From positions 1 to 64,000 of the forward strand of contig CAKRZE010000005.1 in assembly GCA_934432725.1 (NCBI GenBank): a stretch of DNA of 64,000 nucleotides. The letters are read 5' to 3'. Below, piece after piece: positions 1 through 8,670 of this stretch (the first letter of the stretch is position 1; each line of letters begins with the position of its first letter). The notes under the pieces were generated by a model that was not told where the DNA came from, made no database searches, and saw only the letters and a program-made list of their open reading frames with translations. This stretch comes from an uncultured Eubacteriales bacterium. Lineage in GTDB: Bacteria > Bacillota > Clostridia > Oscillospirales > CAG-272. Made by a program: the position numbers and the translations under genes.

Positions 1-381
1 CAGGCGTGTCAGATGTTCGGTAAACGCCGTTATCTGCGGCGGCGACATGAGATTCCGCCCGATATTCGCATAGCCGGGAACGGTCAGCACAAGCGGCAGA
101 TCGTCGCACAGTCCGTTGATGTTTGATACATACAGCTTCAGTCTTTCAGACATACGCTCCCTGTCGGCAGAGCCTGCTCTGTTCCAGCCGCCCGACACCG
201 CCGAGCAGGCGATAAGCAGCGAAATATCCTGTATCGGGTAGCTCCCTCCGCCGTCATCCGAAAATCGGGACAACCCTTCTGCGCAAAGCCGAAAGCACGC
301 CGCCGCTGTTTCGATGGATTTGCCGATTCCCTCGGCGTATGTCTGCTCCGCCTGTTTTTTTAACTCGTCGCATATGCTCAT
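1..381 (-). CDS. Unknown protein, N-terminal 127 residues, cut by window edge
   Basis: The frame is open from an ATG at 381 to the window edge, so only the first 127 residues are seen. A GGAGAG ribosome site sits 6 bases before the ATG. The peptide starts MSICDELKKQAEQTYAEG and contains a Gly-rich turn (SDDGGGSYP) and a hydrophobic stretch (DISLLIACSAVSGG); I recognise no domain. It follows the upstream membrane protein gene by 33 bases and is probably the last or a late gene of the same minus-strand operon. Function unknown. Confidence 0.7.
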   Translation of the reverse strand, partial: MSICDELKKQAEQTYAEGIGKSIETAAACFRLCAEGLSRFSDDGGGSYPIQDISLLIACSAVSGGWNRAGSADRERMSERLKLYVSNINGLCDDLPLVLTVPGYANIGRNLMSPPQITAFTEHLTRL

Positions 382-414
382 AGGCTTCTCTCCTTAACGG
401 TAGTTTTATGATTG

Positions 415-2340
415 TCACATATCCTTCGTTTCGGTTTCCATCGCTTTCCGTACCGAAAGTTTCTTTCCGGACAGTTCCCCCGCAAGACGCAAAATCTGCG
501 GGATACGGTATAGGTTCTGCCGATCCTCCGCATCAAAATTCCGTCCCGTAATATCGGACAGTTTTTCGGTGCTTTCCGCAGAAAGTCGAGCGTGGCACTT
601 TTTTAATTTATCCCGGTAAATGCCGTCATGAACGCAGTCAAGCGGCAAATCCGTCCAGCCGGACGCGCGCATAAACGCTTCAAAGCGCAAGGCCTCCTGT
701 CTGAGAAGAAGATCCTCAAATACCGGCAATGTTTCTTCCATAACAGAGAGGTCGCCTCCTCCGTCATCAACAAGCTCAAGCCCCATCAGATACAGCTTAT
801 AGGGCAGAGAAACGGCATACGCTCCCGCGTAGTTTTTGTAATACTCCACCTGATTGTAGAGACTTTTAAGCAACGCAGGTGTATGTGTTTCGTTGATTTC
901 GGGAATGCCTATCCGCACGGCATTGACCGCAACCGCCAACCAATAGTCAAATGAGTCGGCAGTCAGGATATGTCCGTAGGTCTTCTCATAGCTGCCGAAG
1001 GGCAGCAGTGCAAAGGAGCACAGCTTTTGCTCCGTGTACCTCTGCCGGTCGGCGGATATTTTCCAATCTGAAAGGCACAAATACGGCAGAAGCAGTTCCT
1101 CGGTTGCCGTTTTGTCCATCAGAATATGTATAAACGGTTTGTCGCCGTTCAGTCCGTAAAACCGCCGTAGATACAGTCCGGTGCGGATATTGCGCTTTTC
1201 CTCGCCGAGAGAGACAATGATGTAATCGGGAGAGATATCGGACAGCACCTTCGGAAAGCCGTCGGTTTCCGTATCCGCGGTATGAAACTGTATGCCGAAC
1301 CTTTCGGCAAGCTGCGGCGAGCTTTTGGCCAGCAATGCCTTTGCCCGGTCGCCGTCCCGGTCGATGACATGAATCTCCGTCCGTATTCCGTCACCCAACT
1401 GCCCGCACCATGTGACGGTGCGCAGAATTTCCAGCCCGATATTTCCCGCGCCGACAAGCAGTATCGACAGTCTGTTTCCCGTCACGGCTTTATACAGCGG
1501 AAAGTCCCGCACAAGCTGCCGGGCGATAAGCTGCTCTTCGTTAATAAGCTGCACATGAAATTTTTCGTACAGATAATCAAAGATGACCGAAGCCGTTTCA
1601 TCCTTGGTATAAAGCCACATATACAGAGTATCACTTGCCGCATCGTTGTATTTTTCAAAGAGCCGCAGACCGTTTTCCAGATTGATGCTGCCGTCAAAAT
1701 CCAACAGATAATAATGGCGTTTGCGGCGGATGTTATGCCGGACGGAGGTAATATCCCCGGTCAGCACATACCCGCCGAGCTTTTTGATTCGGGACAGCAG
1801 TTCGGCGCTTTCATCCTCCGCACTGCCGGAAATCGCAAACAGAATCAGCGGTTTCCGTTCATTTTCGGCAATATTCTCCGCAAGGCAGACGGTGCGTTCG
1901 TTCACAGCCGAGAATAAATAGGAATCCCGAAATACCGAACGAAGTCGGTAGAGCAGCCTTGTGAACCGCTCCGAGAAGAAGGACAGCGTAATACCGACCG
2001 TAAACAGCGGAGCTAAAATGAACAGAAACAGCAGTACCGCCCGATAGACCGAAACAAATCTTACCTGAACGGCACCGATACTTTCCAGTATTTCCACCGG
2101 ATCGGCATTCATTAACATGGCACACATGGCGTTGAACACCGACAGCCAAAAGGCATAGGGACTTCTGTCGCCGATGTAATACGGCAGCACCATCACCACC
2201 AGCGACAAAAACACGCCCACACCGAGGGTGCGGATAACGCTTTTCAGATTATTCCGTTTCCATACCGCGAGGAGAACACTGACCGCAACGATCAGGATTT
2301 CTACTGCGGCACACAGCTTTAATGCGGTTTCGGGCTGCAT
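415..2340 (-). CDS. Membrane protein with two Rossmann (TrkA-N-like) domains and a RyR-like C-terminus
   Basis: 641 residues. Three or four hydrophobic segments lie in residues 8-125. Two nucleotide-binding-like alpha/beta domains follow, one near 165-270 and one near 290-400; the second carries a clear dinucleotide-binding turn, LLVGAGNIGLEIL, followed by an acidic strand end, VIDRD. This resembles the TrkA-N/RCK domains that gate K+ channels, but I see no pore selectivity sequence. The last ~90 residues (FEAFMRASGW ... FDAEDRQNLYRIPQIL) resemble a bacterial RyR domain; that match is by eye and tentative. The protein probably senses a nucleotide or ligand at the membrane. It sits 33 bases after the MORN protein gene in the same operon. 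No substrate can be assigned. Confidence 0.8.
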   Translation of the reverse strand: MQPETALKLCAAVEILIVAVSVLLAVWKRNNLKSVIRTLGVGVFLSLVVMVLPYYIGDRSPYAFWLSVFNAMCAMLMNADPVEILESIGAVQVRFVSVYRAVLLFLFILAPLFTVGITLSFFSERFTRLLYRLRSVFRDSYLFSAVNERTVCLAENIAENERKPLILFAISGSAEDESAELLSRIKKLGGYVLTGDITSVRHNIRRKRHYYLLDFDGSINLENGLRLFEKYNDAASDTLYMWLYTKDETASVIFDYLYEKFHVQLINEEQLIARQLVRDFPLYKAVTGNRLSILLVGAGNIGLEILRTVTWCGQLGDGIRTEIHVIDRDGDRAKALLAKSSPQLAERFGIQFHTADTETDGFPKVLSDISPDYIIVSLGEEKRNIRTGLYLRRFYGLNGDKPFIHILMDKTATEELLLPYLCLSDWKISADRQRYTEQKLCSFALLPFGSYEKTYGHILTADSFDYWLAVAVNAVRIGIPEINETHTPALLKSLYNQVEYYKNYAGAYAVSLPYKLYLMGLELVDDGGGDLSVMEETLPVFEDLLLRQEALRFEAFMRASGWTDLPLDCVHDGIYRDKLKKCHARLSAESTEKLSDITGRNFDAEDRQNLYRIPQILRLAGELSGKKLSVRKAMETETKDM

Positions 2341-2373
2341 ATTTCACACTCCGTTTATCAAAATCAGATGACA

Positions 2374-5300
2374 TTACTTGTTCGGTTCCCAGAATCCGTC
2401 AACAAAGCGTCCGTATCTCATCTCGCCGTATTCATCGGTTACTATGGCGGCGCCTGTCGGACCGCCGTCAAAATGGTCACAACGAACAATGCTGCCAATA
2501 GGCAGTCCATACGGACGGTATCTGTAGTGATCGTTTTCACTGTCTCCGGCAACATACAGCATTCCGCTGCCGAAGGCTTCTCCGTCCCGATATCCGCCCT
2601 CATAGAATAGAGCGTATTTGTAGCTATCCACGCCGGTCAGCCGGACTGCGCGGCATTTTCCGTCGGGAATGGAATCTCCGCGGAAATCATCGCTGGCAAG
2701 AATGATTGGTTCCTCTCCGGTGGTATCGACGCGGATTCCCGTTCCATAGGGCACATCCTGAGAAAACTGCCCCTGATAGATATTCGTGGAGCCGTTTCGA
2801 GAGTTTCCCGGGAATCGGTATTCGCCGTAGCCCTGCCTGATACGGACGGTCAATCCTCTGCGATGCTCCGTCACGGTCTGACCGACATATCCGGATCCAT
2901 CGTTGTAGGTTATCAAGGCTCCGTCAAGCGAAGGTATTATTTCTCCGTCTATCCACTTATACCCATACCATTTTCCGTCTCGTTTTATGAGAAAGATACC
3001 GTTTTCTTTTCCGTTTTTAAATTCTCCGACATTCTCGGAGCCACCGGCAAAAACAAACCGACCGAAGCCGTGGCAGACGTTATCCTTCCACCAACCGAAA
3101 TATTTTGACCCGCTTTCAAAGGTCTGCTCACCGTAGCCGCAGCGCTTGTCGTCCTTCCAAAGTCCCTTGTAGACCCTTCCGTTTCCTTCGTCCAGCATGC
3201 CGTAGCCCTCGTAGTTGTCCGCATGGAAGCAGCCCCGGTAGAAGCCGCCGCCTGCGAAGAAATATGCGCCGAATCCCTCACGCACGCCGCCGACCGCCGC
3301 GCCGCGGTAGGAATCCCCGTTTTGGTATCGGAGCAGCACGTTGTCTCCGGTATCGGATTCCTCCGTTTCGTCCCCGCCGTTATCGTCACTGTCCGACAGA
3401 TACATTTTTCCGTCCGAGCCGGGCAGGTACCCATAATCGAGAAGATCGCCGAACACATCATCGAAATCTGCGAATTGGTCGTCGAAGCTGCCGTCATCGT
3501 TCGGCTTGAGCGGATCGTCGATATTGCCGTTTTCCTGCAGTCGGAGTATGGCGCAGAGCCATGTGCTGTCGTCGTCATCGTATTCACCGGACAGCCTGAA
3601 CAGATCAAGCAGCGGATCGAAGTAATCACTGTCCCCGGTATCCGTCCATAAATAGCAGGCGAGATTGGCAAGATACGGCGCAAGGTCCGTTCTTTCGTCG
3701 TAAACAAGGCTGTACATCGCCGCAAGGAGGTACTCCTTTTCGGTAAATCCGCGAATAAAGTCAATACGGAGCTCGATGTTCTCCGTGAGCTCGCCGCTCT
3801 CCACGCCGAGGATCTCGGCGATGATCTCCTTTGTTTCCGCATAGTCGCCGCCCGCAAATTCCTCATGGAATTCATCGACGAACGGCTCCAGATACATACA
3901 CGAATTGAGGAGATAGCGATCCCGCGGGTCGCGGAAAAGCTCCGGACGGAGAAGCTTTTCGTGAAGCTCGCCGACCGAGGAAAACTCCTCCCATTCGAAG
4001 TCCTCTGCCGTATCGGCGCTGTCCTGCGCAGCGGCAGGGGAGGAATTGGTGTAAACAGGAGTTGTAGACGAGCTTTTTCCATCCGCAAGAGCCCTCGCGC
4101 GCCGAGCGTCCTCGACGGTTTTTATGCTTCCGTCATACGGAATTGCGGCATACTTTTTCCTTTGCTCCGCATCCCGTGCATTTTGAAGATTCCGTGCTTC
4201 CTGCTCGGTGGCAATCCGTTCGGCTTCTTCCACCGAATATCCCTTCGTCTCCGCCGTTGCCTTTAACGAGGCTTTACAGATACCGTCCCGGTAAAAATCG
4301 TCAAAGGCTTCACCGGGGTTTTTGCATTTCCGATAGCCTTCTCCGCTTTGCTGCCAGACAAAGGCTTCCAGAAATTCACGATGCCGGCCTTCCTTCCGCC
4401 CGTTAACAAAAGAACCCTCGCATTTATATACGGAATAATCCGCATCCGGAGAGGGCCTTGCCCCTTCTTTCGTATATACGGCATATCCGTGTTTTTTGTT
4501 GTCTTTCCATTCTCCGTCATAGTAAATAAAGCCGCCGGCAGCGGTTTCTTTCCCGTGCCCGTTTCGCTTTCCGTTCTGCCACTGGCCCTCATAGCTGCCG
4601 CCGTCCGGGAAAATCACGGTTCCGTATCCGGATATCTCGTCCTCCGCAAAGTCGCCGGTATATACCCAACCCTGCTGGGAGGTATATTTTCCGGAGCCCT
4701 CCCGCTTGTCGTCTTTCCACTGTCCCTCGTACACATCGCCGGAGGAATATACTTTTTTCCCGAATCCGTTAAAATTACCGTCGGCGAACTCTCCTTCGTA
4801 ATAGGTACCGTCTGCCCAGGTGTAGGTTCCGCGGCCGTGCTTTTTACCGTCGTGCCATTCACCGTCAAATGACGCTCCGTTTGACCAACTGATTCTTCCC
4901 CTGCCGCATCTTTTGCCGTCCTTCCACATTCCGTCATAGACGTCGCCGTTTGCCCAAATGTATTTTCCGCGCCCGTTCTTTTTTCCGTTCAGGAAATAGC
5001 CCTCGAACAGGTCGCCGTCAATTTCAATCCGCTTGAATTCTCCCTGCGGCTCGGATTTGTTGGAAGCATCCTTTTCTTTATTGTTTCGGTCGGCGGCTGC
5101 GATCGTGGTTCTATTCTTGAAGTATTTTCCTGTTTTTAAATCAACAAGCTGCACAGCAATTGAAAGCCCGCTGTCGGTGATTCCCTTCCTTCTCCGGTAC
5201 ACACACGCATGAGGGTTATCCCAACTTCTGAACGCTGTCTTCAGCAACATGAAAAATTGCTCATATGGGTCGGTCGAAAGGCTGCACACTCCTTGTGCCG

Positions 5301-5826
5301 CATATACGTTTTTGAATGCGGCGCATAGCTCTCGTAATGCCTCAACAGACAATTTTTCAATCTCGTCCACACCGTATTTTCCTGTCGCTTCGTTTTCAAG
5401 ATCGGTAAAATGCTGAGAGCTTACATACAATTCACATGCGAATGCTTTCATGAGTTGAAGATGCAATGCCCATGCTTTTTGCGCGGCTTCGTCTGGCAAG
5501 GTACTCAATACGGATTCATTCAATCCGACGCCGTTGATTTTTTCGAGAATACCGGGCATCGGAACAACCGTGCTGGCGAAAATCGAAACGGTTGCACTTT
5601 CTCCGAATTTTACACCGGCGTCCGAGCAAAGACCGTCAAGCACTGCGGTAATGCGACCGCGCAAATCCTTCTCAATTTCTCTCGTTATGTAAAATTCGGC
5701 ACAAGCCTCCTGTGTCAAAACAAAGCCAAGCGAATTCGGTTCGGCATCTATCATTTCACAGGCATTTTTACCGAGAGTCTCTCTTATACTGCTGTCAATT
5801 TCAGAAAACAAATAAATATTTTTCAT
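2374..5826 (-). CDS. Large MORN-repeat protein
   Basis: 1150 residues, start ATG at 5826 after AAGGAG. Residues 1-250 form an unrecognised globular domain. About eight MORN repeats (consensus Y-x-G-x-W-x-x-G-K-x-x-G-x-G) run from about 270 to 455, for example YDGMWKDGKRCGRGR and YEGQWKDDKREGSGKY. A Lys/Gln/Ala-rich and then very acidic linker follows (DDQFADFDDVFGDLLDYG), then a second block of three to four MORN repeats near 830-945 and looser copies to the end. There is no signal peptide or membrane segment, so it is probably cytoplasmic. MORN repeats usually scaffold proteins or contact membranes; here they may organise the neighbouring membrane protein. The preceding YwqG gene ends one base before this start, indicating translational coupling. 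Confidence 0.9.
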   Translation of the reverse strand: MKNIYLFSEIDSSIRETLGKNACEMIDAEPNSLGFVLTQEACAEFYITREIEKDLRGRITAVLDGLCSDAGVKFGESATVSIFASTVVPMPGILEKINGVGLNESVLSTLPDEAAQKAWALHLQLMKAFACELYVSSQHFTDLENEATGKYGVDEIEKLSVEALRELCAAFKNVYAAQGVCSLSTDPYEQFFMLLKTAFRSWDNPHACVYRRRKGITDSGLSIAVQLVDLKTGKYFKNRTTIAAADRNNKEKDASNKSEPQGEFKRIEIDGDLFEGYFLNGKKNGRGKYIWANGDVYDGMWKDGKRCGRGRISWSNGASFDGEWHDGKKHGRGTYTWADGTYYEGEFADGNFNGFGKKVYSSGDVYEGQWKDDKREGSGKYTSQQGWVYTGDFAEDEISGYGTVIFPDGGSYEGQWQNGKRNGHGKETAAGGFIYYDGEWKDNKKHGYAVYTKEGARPSPDADYSVYKCEGSFVNGRKEGRHREFLEAFVWQQSGEGYRKCKNPGEAFDDFYRDGICKASLKATAETKGYSVEEAERIATEQEARNLQNARDAEQRKKYAAIPYDGSIKTVEDARRARALADGKSSSTTPVYTNSSPAAAQDSADTAEDFEWEEFSSVGELHEKLLRPELFRDPRDRYLLNSCMYLEPFVDEFHEEFAGGDYAETKEIIAEILGVESGELTENIELRIDFIRGFTEKEYLLAAMYSLVYDERTDLAPYLANLACYLWTDTGDSDYFDPLLDLFRLSGEYDDDDSTWLCAILRLQENGNIDDPLKPNDDGSFDDQFADFDDVFGDLLDYGYLPGSDGKMYLSDSDDNGGDETEESDTGDNVLLRYQNGDSYRGAAVGGVREGFGAYFFAGGGFYRGCFHADNYEGYGMLDEGNGRVYKGLWKDDKRCGYGEQTFESGSKYFGWWKDNVCHGFGRFVFAGGSENVGEFKNGKENGIFLIKRDGKWYGYKWIDGEIIPSLDGALITYNDGSGYVGQTVTEHRRGLTVRIRQGYGEYRFPGNSRNGSTNIYQGQFSQDVPYGTGIRVDTTGEEPIILASDDFRGDSIPDGKCRAVRLTGVDSYKYALFYEGGYRDGEAFGSGMLYVAGDSENDHYRYRPYGLPIGSIVRCDHFDGGPTGAAIVTDEYGEMRYGRFVDGFWEPNK

Positions 5827-5827
5827 A

Positions 5828-6436
5828 TTATCTCTCCTTACAACTTATCTGAACTGCTTTCACTTTGGAAAAATCGTGCACTTTTTGTTTTTCCGTTTCA
5901 TTATAAAAGCACAGCCAACCGTCATCTTTAAAGCGGATCTCCGCATCCTCCGTTTCAAGCGAGCCGATACGCAAAAGCGGCAGACGATCGTTTATAAAAT
6001 CACAGCTTTGCGTCATATCTCCGAGAAGAAGAGAAGATGATTTTTCATCCGCATCTGCCGCTTCAAAATCTATTTTCTGCTCCGAAAAAGCCAGACTGTT
6101 GCCTTCCTCATCGGTCAGTATCATTTCATGCAGGTCGGACAGTTCGCCATTATACCATAGCACTCGTGCCGATTTTTCATCCGGTGCTTCGGGCATTGTA
6201 TCAAGATCGTAAAAGAAATAAAGGATTCCCGTTTTCGGAAGCAGTCCGCTTTCATCAAAGCCTTCTGCCTTGGCACAGTCAATCTGACACATAAAGGTCA
6301 AGTCGTACTTTTCGCCGTTTTCCTCGATATGCGGCCATTCAAAGCCGTCCCACACATCGGGATTGCCAAACAGCTTACTTGAACCTGCAGGAAGCTTATC
6401 CTTTGGTTTTGATATTTTCAGCTTAATACCGTTCAC
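5828..6436 (-). CDS. YwqG family (DUF1963) protein
   Basis: 202 residues from a GTG at 6436 preceded by GAGGTGG. The sequence has the family pattern: an early Gly/Trp segment (DVWDGFEWPHIEENG), the core strand LTFMCQIDCA, then GLLPKTGILYFFYD, and a later acidic region ending in LRIGS. YwqG-type proteins are cytoplasmic beta-rich proteins of unknown biochemical role, often linked to polymorphic toxin or immunity loci; that link is family knowledge, not shown here. It is coupled to the MORN gene (one base between stop and start). Confidence 0.82.
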   Translation of the reverse strand: MNGIKLKISKPKDKLPAGSSKLFGNPDVWDGFEWPHIEENGEKYDLTFMCQIDCAKAEGFDESGLLPKTGILYFFYDLDTMPEAPDEKSARVLWYNGELSDLHEMILTDEEGNSLAFSEQKIDFEAADADEKSSSLLLGDMTQSCDFINDRLPLLRIGSLETEDAEIRFKDDGWLCFYNETEKQKVHDFSKVKAVQISCKER

Positions 6437-6455
6437 GTCGCCACCTCACTGTATC

Positions 6456-6839
6456 TTATTTCACCCATACAGCCTTCCATTCATCCACGCCCGTAAACCA
6501 CGGGCCGTCGTATGACGCCTGATACTCCCTTTCATCAAAAAGGAAGTTGATCCCTTCGTGCAGGGTGTAGTCATTTCCGTTAAAGGTTATGCTTATGTTG
6601 TTCTGACCGACGCTGTTTATTTTCAGAATGTACTTGGGATTCCAAAAATAGGGTGAAAAATCGAATGTGTATTCTCCGACTTCGGCAGGGAAAGAGATAT
6701 CATATCTGTGCATTTCTCTCGGGCGGTCCTCGCCGATATTTCCCTCAAGTCGTATTGTCAGCGTGTCTTTTTCAAGCCCTTTATAAGGATCCACTTTGTC
6801 AAAATGCTCGTCGTATTTTATTCTATCCATTTTATACAT
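6456..6839 (-). CDS. Small unknown protein
   Basis: 127 residues from ATG 6839 with a GGGGGA ribosome site. The sequence is beta-rich and aromatic (YTFDFSPYFWNPKYILKINSVG), with a tail DGPWFTGVDEWKAVWVK. No signal peptide or membrane segment. I do not recognise a family. It lies 19 bases before the YwqG gene in the same direction and probably belongs to the same transcript. Confidence 0.75.
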   Translation of the reverse strand: MYKMDRIKYDEHFDKVDPYKGLEKDTLTIRLEGNIGEDRPREMHRYDISFPAEVGEYTFDFSPYFWNPKYILKINSVGQNNISITFNGNDYTLHEGINFLFDEREYQASYDGPWFTGVDEWKAVWVK

Positions 6840-6885
6840 GTCTTTGTCCCCCTTTTTTGCCTTTTTTCATTTTATCTGCCGCAGG

Positions 6886-7116
6886 TCAGCTTTCTGCCTG
6901 CACTATGGCACTGTCGTCAAAGGAATAGTCGTTTATCCACTCGACAGCCGGAGTATATCCTGCCTTTGCTGCAAAAGAGATAAGTAAAGCCGCAGTGTTT
7001 ATGTCCGCCTTTACCATCCGCCCGGTTTCAAAGCAGATTCCAAGGCGGTACAGGGCATAAGGCTTTCCCATTTTCGCCGCTTTGATCAGCTTTCTTAATT
7101 TCTTTGGTTTTCCCAT
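6886..7116 (-). CDS. Sel1-like repeat protein, first gene of the operon
   Basis: 76 residues from ATG 7116, chosen over an upstream in-frame start because GGAGGCGG lies just before it. The core, KAAKMGKPYALYRLGICFETG and then NTAALLISFAAKAGYTPA, follows the Sel1/TPR-like pattern (A-x-x-G-x-A-x-A-x-x-x-L-G). Very short for a Sel1 protein, about one and a half repeats. Likely a protein-protein interaction module. It is the promoter-proximal gene of the six-gene minus-strand run. Confidence 0.7.
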   Translation of the reverse strand: MGKPKKLRKLIKAAKMGKPYALYRLGICFETGRMVKADINTAALLISFAAKAGYTPAVEWINDYSFDDSAIVQAES

Positions 7117-7336
7117 AGCAATGCCGCCTCCTGTTCTGAAATCCATTTTAAACTATTCCGTCTGTAATTTGGTCGCCGCAGCGGCGACATTTTTTGAAAC
7201 TCAGTGATAGTCACACTTCTCCAAGTATCATTATACATTTTTTCGGCACTATCTGCAAGAGTTTTGCAAGATAAACTGCTTGTATATTTATTTCTGAATA
7301 TAGTGCATAATAATATGCAGAGAGGTGAGATTTATC

Positions 7337-7525
7337 ATGCTTGAGCTTGAAAAGGGTTTTGAATCCGTCAATAAAACATTCCGCATTCCCGTAAATATTG
7401 TGGAGCAGCTTGACCGCCTTGCCGGCGAGTACAACACTTCCATGAATAAAATCGTTGTGCAATGCCTTCAATATGCGCTCGATAACCTGAACGCATCGGA
7501 TGATAAATCCACGGACTCAAAATGA
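7337..7525 (+). CDS. Small ribbon-helix-helix-like protein
   Basis: 62 residues from ATG 7337, chosen over a GTG at 7325 because that GTG lies inside the AGAGGTGAGA ribosome site. The pattern NKTFRIPVNIVEQLDRLAGEYNTSMNKIVVQCLQYALDN fits an Arc/CopG ribbon-helix-helix: a short beta strand followed by two amphipathic helices. Probably a dimeric DNA-binding regulator of the adjacent mobile element. Alone on the plus strand and followed at once by a terminator hairpin. Confidence 0.7.
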   Translation: MLELEKGFESVNKTFRIPVNIVEQLDRLAGEYNTSMNKIVVQCLQYALDNLNASDDKSTDSK

Positions 7526-7532
7526 TACTCGG

Positions 7533-7559
7533 CTGCCGTTTCCCGACGGCGGTTTTTTC
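7533..7559 (+). terminator. Rho-independent terminator
   Basis: GCCGT / ACGGC stem with a 6-base loop followed by GG and six T, 10 bases after the stop of the small RHH-like gene. Confidence 0.7.
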
Positions 7560-7563
7560 TTTT

Positions 7564-8046
7564 TCAAAACGGCTCAAACCCGAAATGAACAAGCGCATCA
7601 TTTATGTCGAAGAAATTAAATATTTTCTTTTCCATGCAAAAGGCGATCACAAGATCGAAATCGTCGGCACGGGATAAGCTGTATCCGGCAGAGGAAAGAA
7701 GATTGTCTGCATCCTCTCTTGATAATTCCAGTGCAAGACACAAAGCGATTACCGTTCTCTTGGCAGGTATGTATGTTTTGTTCGACCGTATCTTGGAAAA
7801 CAAACGACGGTCAATTCTTGCTTTTTTATAGACTTCACTGTCTTTCTGACCGGTACGATCAATAAAGGCAAACATCTGCTCTGTAAAATAATTCTCTCGG
7901 TGTTGCTGTAAATACTGTTCCGCGGCATCGGTATCAATGTCCATCATCTTATGGGAAGGTATTTCTATTCTCCCGAAAGATGAACCGGCAAGAATGCCGC
8001 CGTTTCGGATATATTGCTCGCACTCAAGCAACAGCTGCTCCGTCAT
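7564..8046 (-). CDS. HTH-type protein of mobile elements
   Basis: 160 residues. The middle, KARIDRRLFSKIRSNKTYIPAKRTVIALCLALELSREDADNLLSSAGY, is a lambda-repressor-like helix-turn-helix pattern common in conjugative-element cargo of Clostridia. The start ATG 8046 overlaps the stop of the upstream XRE regulator (TGATG), so the two are translationally coupled. The N-terminal 65 residues are unassigned. Probably a regulator or an accessory defence/stress component; its exact role is unknown. Confidence 0.7.
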   Translation of the reverse strand: MTEQLLLECEQYIRNGGILAGSSFGRIEIPSHKMMDIDTDAAEQYLQQHRENYFTEQMFAFIDRTGQKDSEVYKKARIDRRLFSKIRSNKTYIPAKRTVIALCLALELSREDADNLLSSAGYSLSRADDFDLVIAFCMEKKIFNFFDINDALVHFGFEPF

Positions 8047-8279
8047 CAGGCATTCACCTCCGATTTTGAAACCGGAATGAAGTCGCAGATATCCCCGATA
8101 TTACACTCCAGATATTCGCAGATTCTTTTCAGAACAGACATCGACACTTCTTCATCACGACGAAGCTTTGTCATTGTATTCGGAGAAATCTCCGCCGCCC
8201 TGCGTAAATCGGCCTTGCTCATTTTTTTATCGACAAGCAGCTTCCAAAGCTTGTTGTAGCTGACGGAAAGAATAATCAT
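8046..8279 (-). CDS. XRE-family repressor-like regulator
   Basis: 77 residues from ATG 8279, chosen over a GTG at 8288 because that GTG lies within the GAGGTGA ribosome site. The whole protein is one Cro/C1-type helix-turn-helix: LWKLLVDKKMSKADLRRAAEISPNTMTKLRRDE ... ICEYLECNIGDICDF. It heads a two-gene operon and has a near-consensus promoter upstream. Likely controls the adjacent element. Confidence 0.85.
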   Translation of the reverse strand: MIILSVSYNKLWKLLVDKKMSKADLRRAAEISPNTMTKLRRDEEVSMSVLKRICEYLECNIGDICDFIPVSKSEVNA

Positions 8280-8314
8280 CGCTATCACCTCGATTAATAT
8301 AGATACTGTAACTT

Positions 8315-8343
8315 ATTATAACATAAATAATCCCTGATTACAA
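8315..8343 (-). promoter_or_regulatory. Promoter of the XRE operon
   Basis: On the minus strand TTGTAA, a 17-base spacer, then TATAAT, about 36 bases before the regulator start. Near-consensus sigma-A promoter. Confidence 0.8.
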
Positions 8344-8357
8344 TATAGTATGCTATG

Positions 8358-8401
8358 ATTTCAGCAAACAATCGCAATTTATTGCGATTGTTTGCTGAAA
8401 T
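8358..8401. repeat. 44-base near-perfect palindrome
   Basis: Two 21-base arms (8358-8378 and 8381-8401) pair perfectly around a two-base centre. It lies just upstream of the -35 box of the XRE promoter and has no T-run on either strand, so an operator, origin-like site or recombination site fits better than a terminator. Confidence 0.85.
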
Positions 8402-8503
8402 AGCGACGACTGAAACAGCATTTTTATATTACGGATTCTTCGTTGTTTTTTCTTTCTGCTGTAGTTATTCTTCAGTTGGGTAGTTCACTTTCTCCTATCA
8501 CCA

Positions 8504-8522
8504 TGACAGGTGGCACCTGTCA
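8504..8522. repeat. 19-base palindrome
   Basis: TGACAGGTG, one base, CACCTGTCA. Located in the non-coding tail between the frameshifted HTH gene and the XRE promoter; possible protein-binding site. Confidence 0.6.
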
Positions 8523-8551
8523 CTTCGTCGTCGCAAACTCCGCACTATTCG

Positions 8552-8572
8552 TTTTGCCGTAGAACGGCAAAA
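8552..8572. terminator. Hairpin, probable terminator
   Basis: Stem TTTTGCCGT / ACGGCAAAA with a three-base loop, A/T-flanked on both sides so it could act in either direction. A second hairpin (8601-8627, CCCC-AAAAGCT / AGCTTTT-GGGG) lies next to it. Both follow the end of the conjugation genes on the minus strand. Confidence 0.5.
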
Positions 8573-8670
8573 GCTCATCTGCTCCGTTGCTCCTCCTCTC
8601 CCCCAAAAGCTATACAGCTTTTCGGGGACCCCGAGAGCGCAGTTGCCCCTTGGCGGAGCGTTTTGCTTTT

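Noticed and set aside
1282..1917. Plus-strand frame of 211 codons
   Set aside because: Opposite the membrane-protein gene; no ribosome site and no domain-like composition.
2985..4088. Minus-strand frame of 367 codons within the MORN gene
   Set aside because: Ser/Arg/Thr-rich translation typical of a shifted frame; the MORN frame is clearly the real one.
7337..8279. Toxin-antitoxin pair made of the RHH-like and HTH genes
   Set aside because: They are on opposite strands, separated by a terminator, and neither neighbour looks like a toxin.
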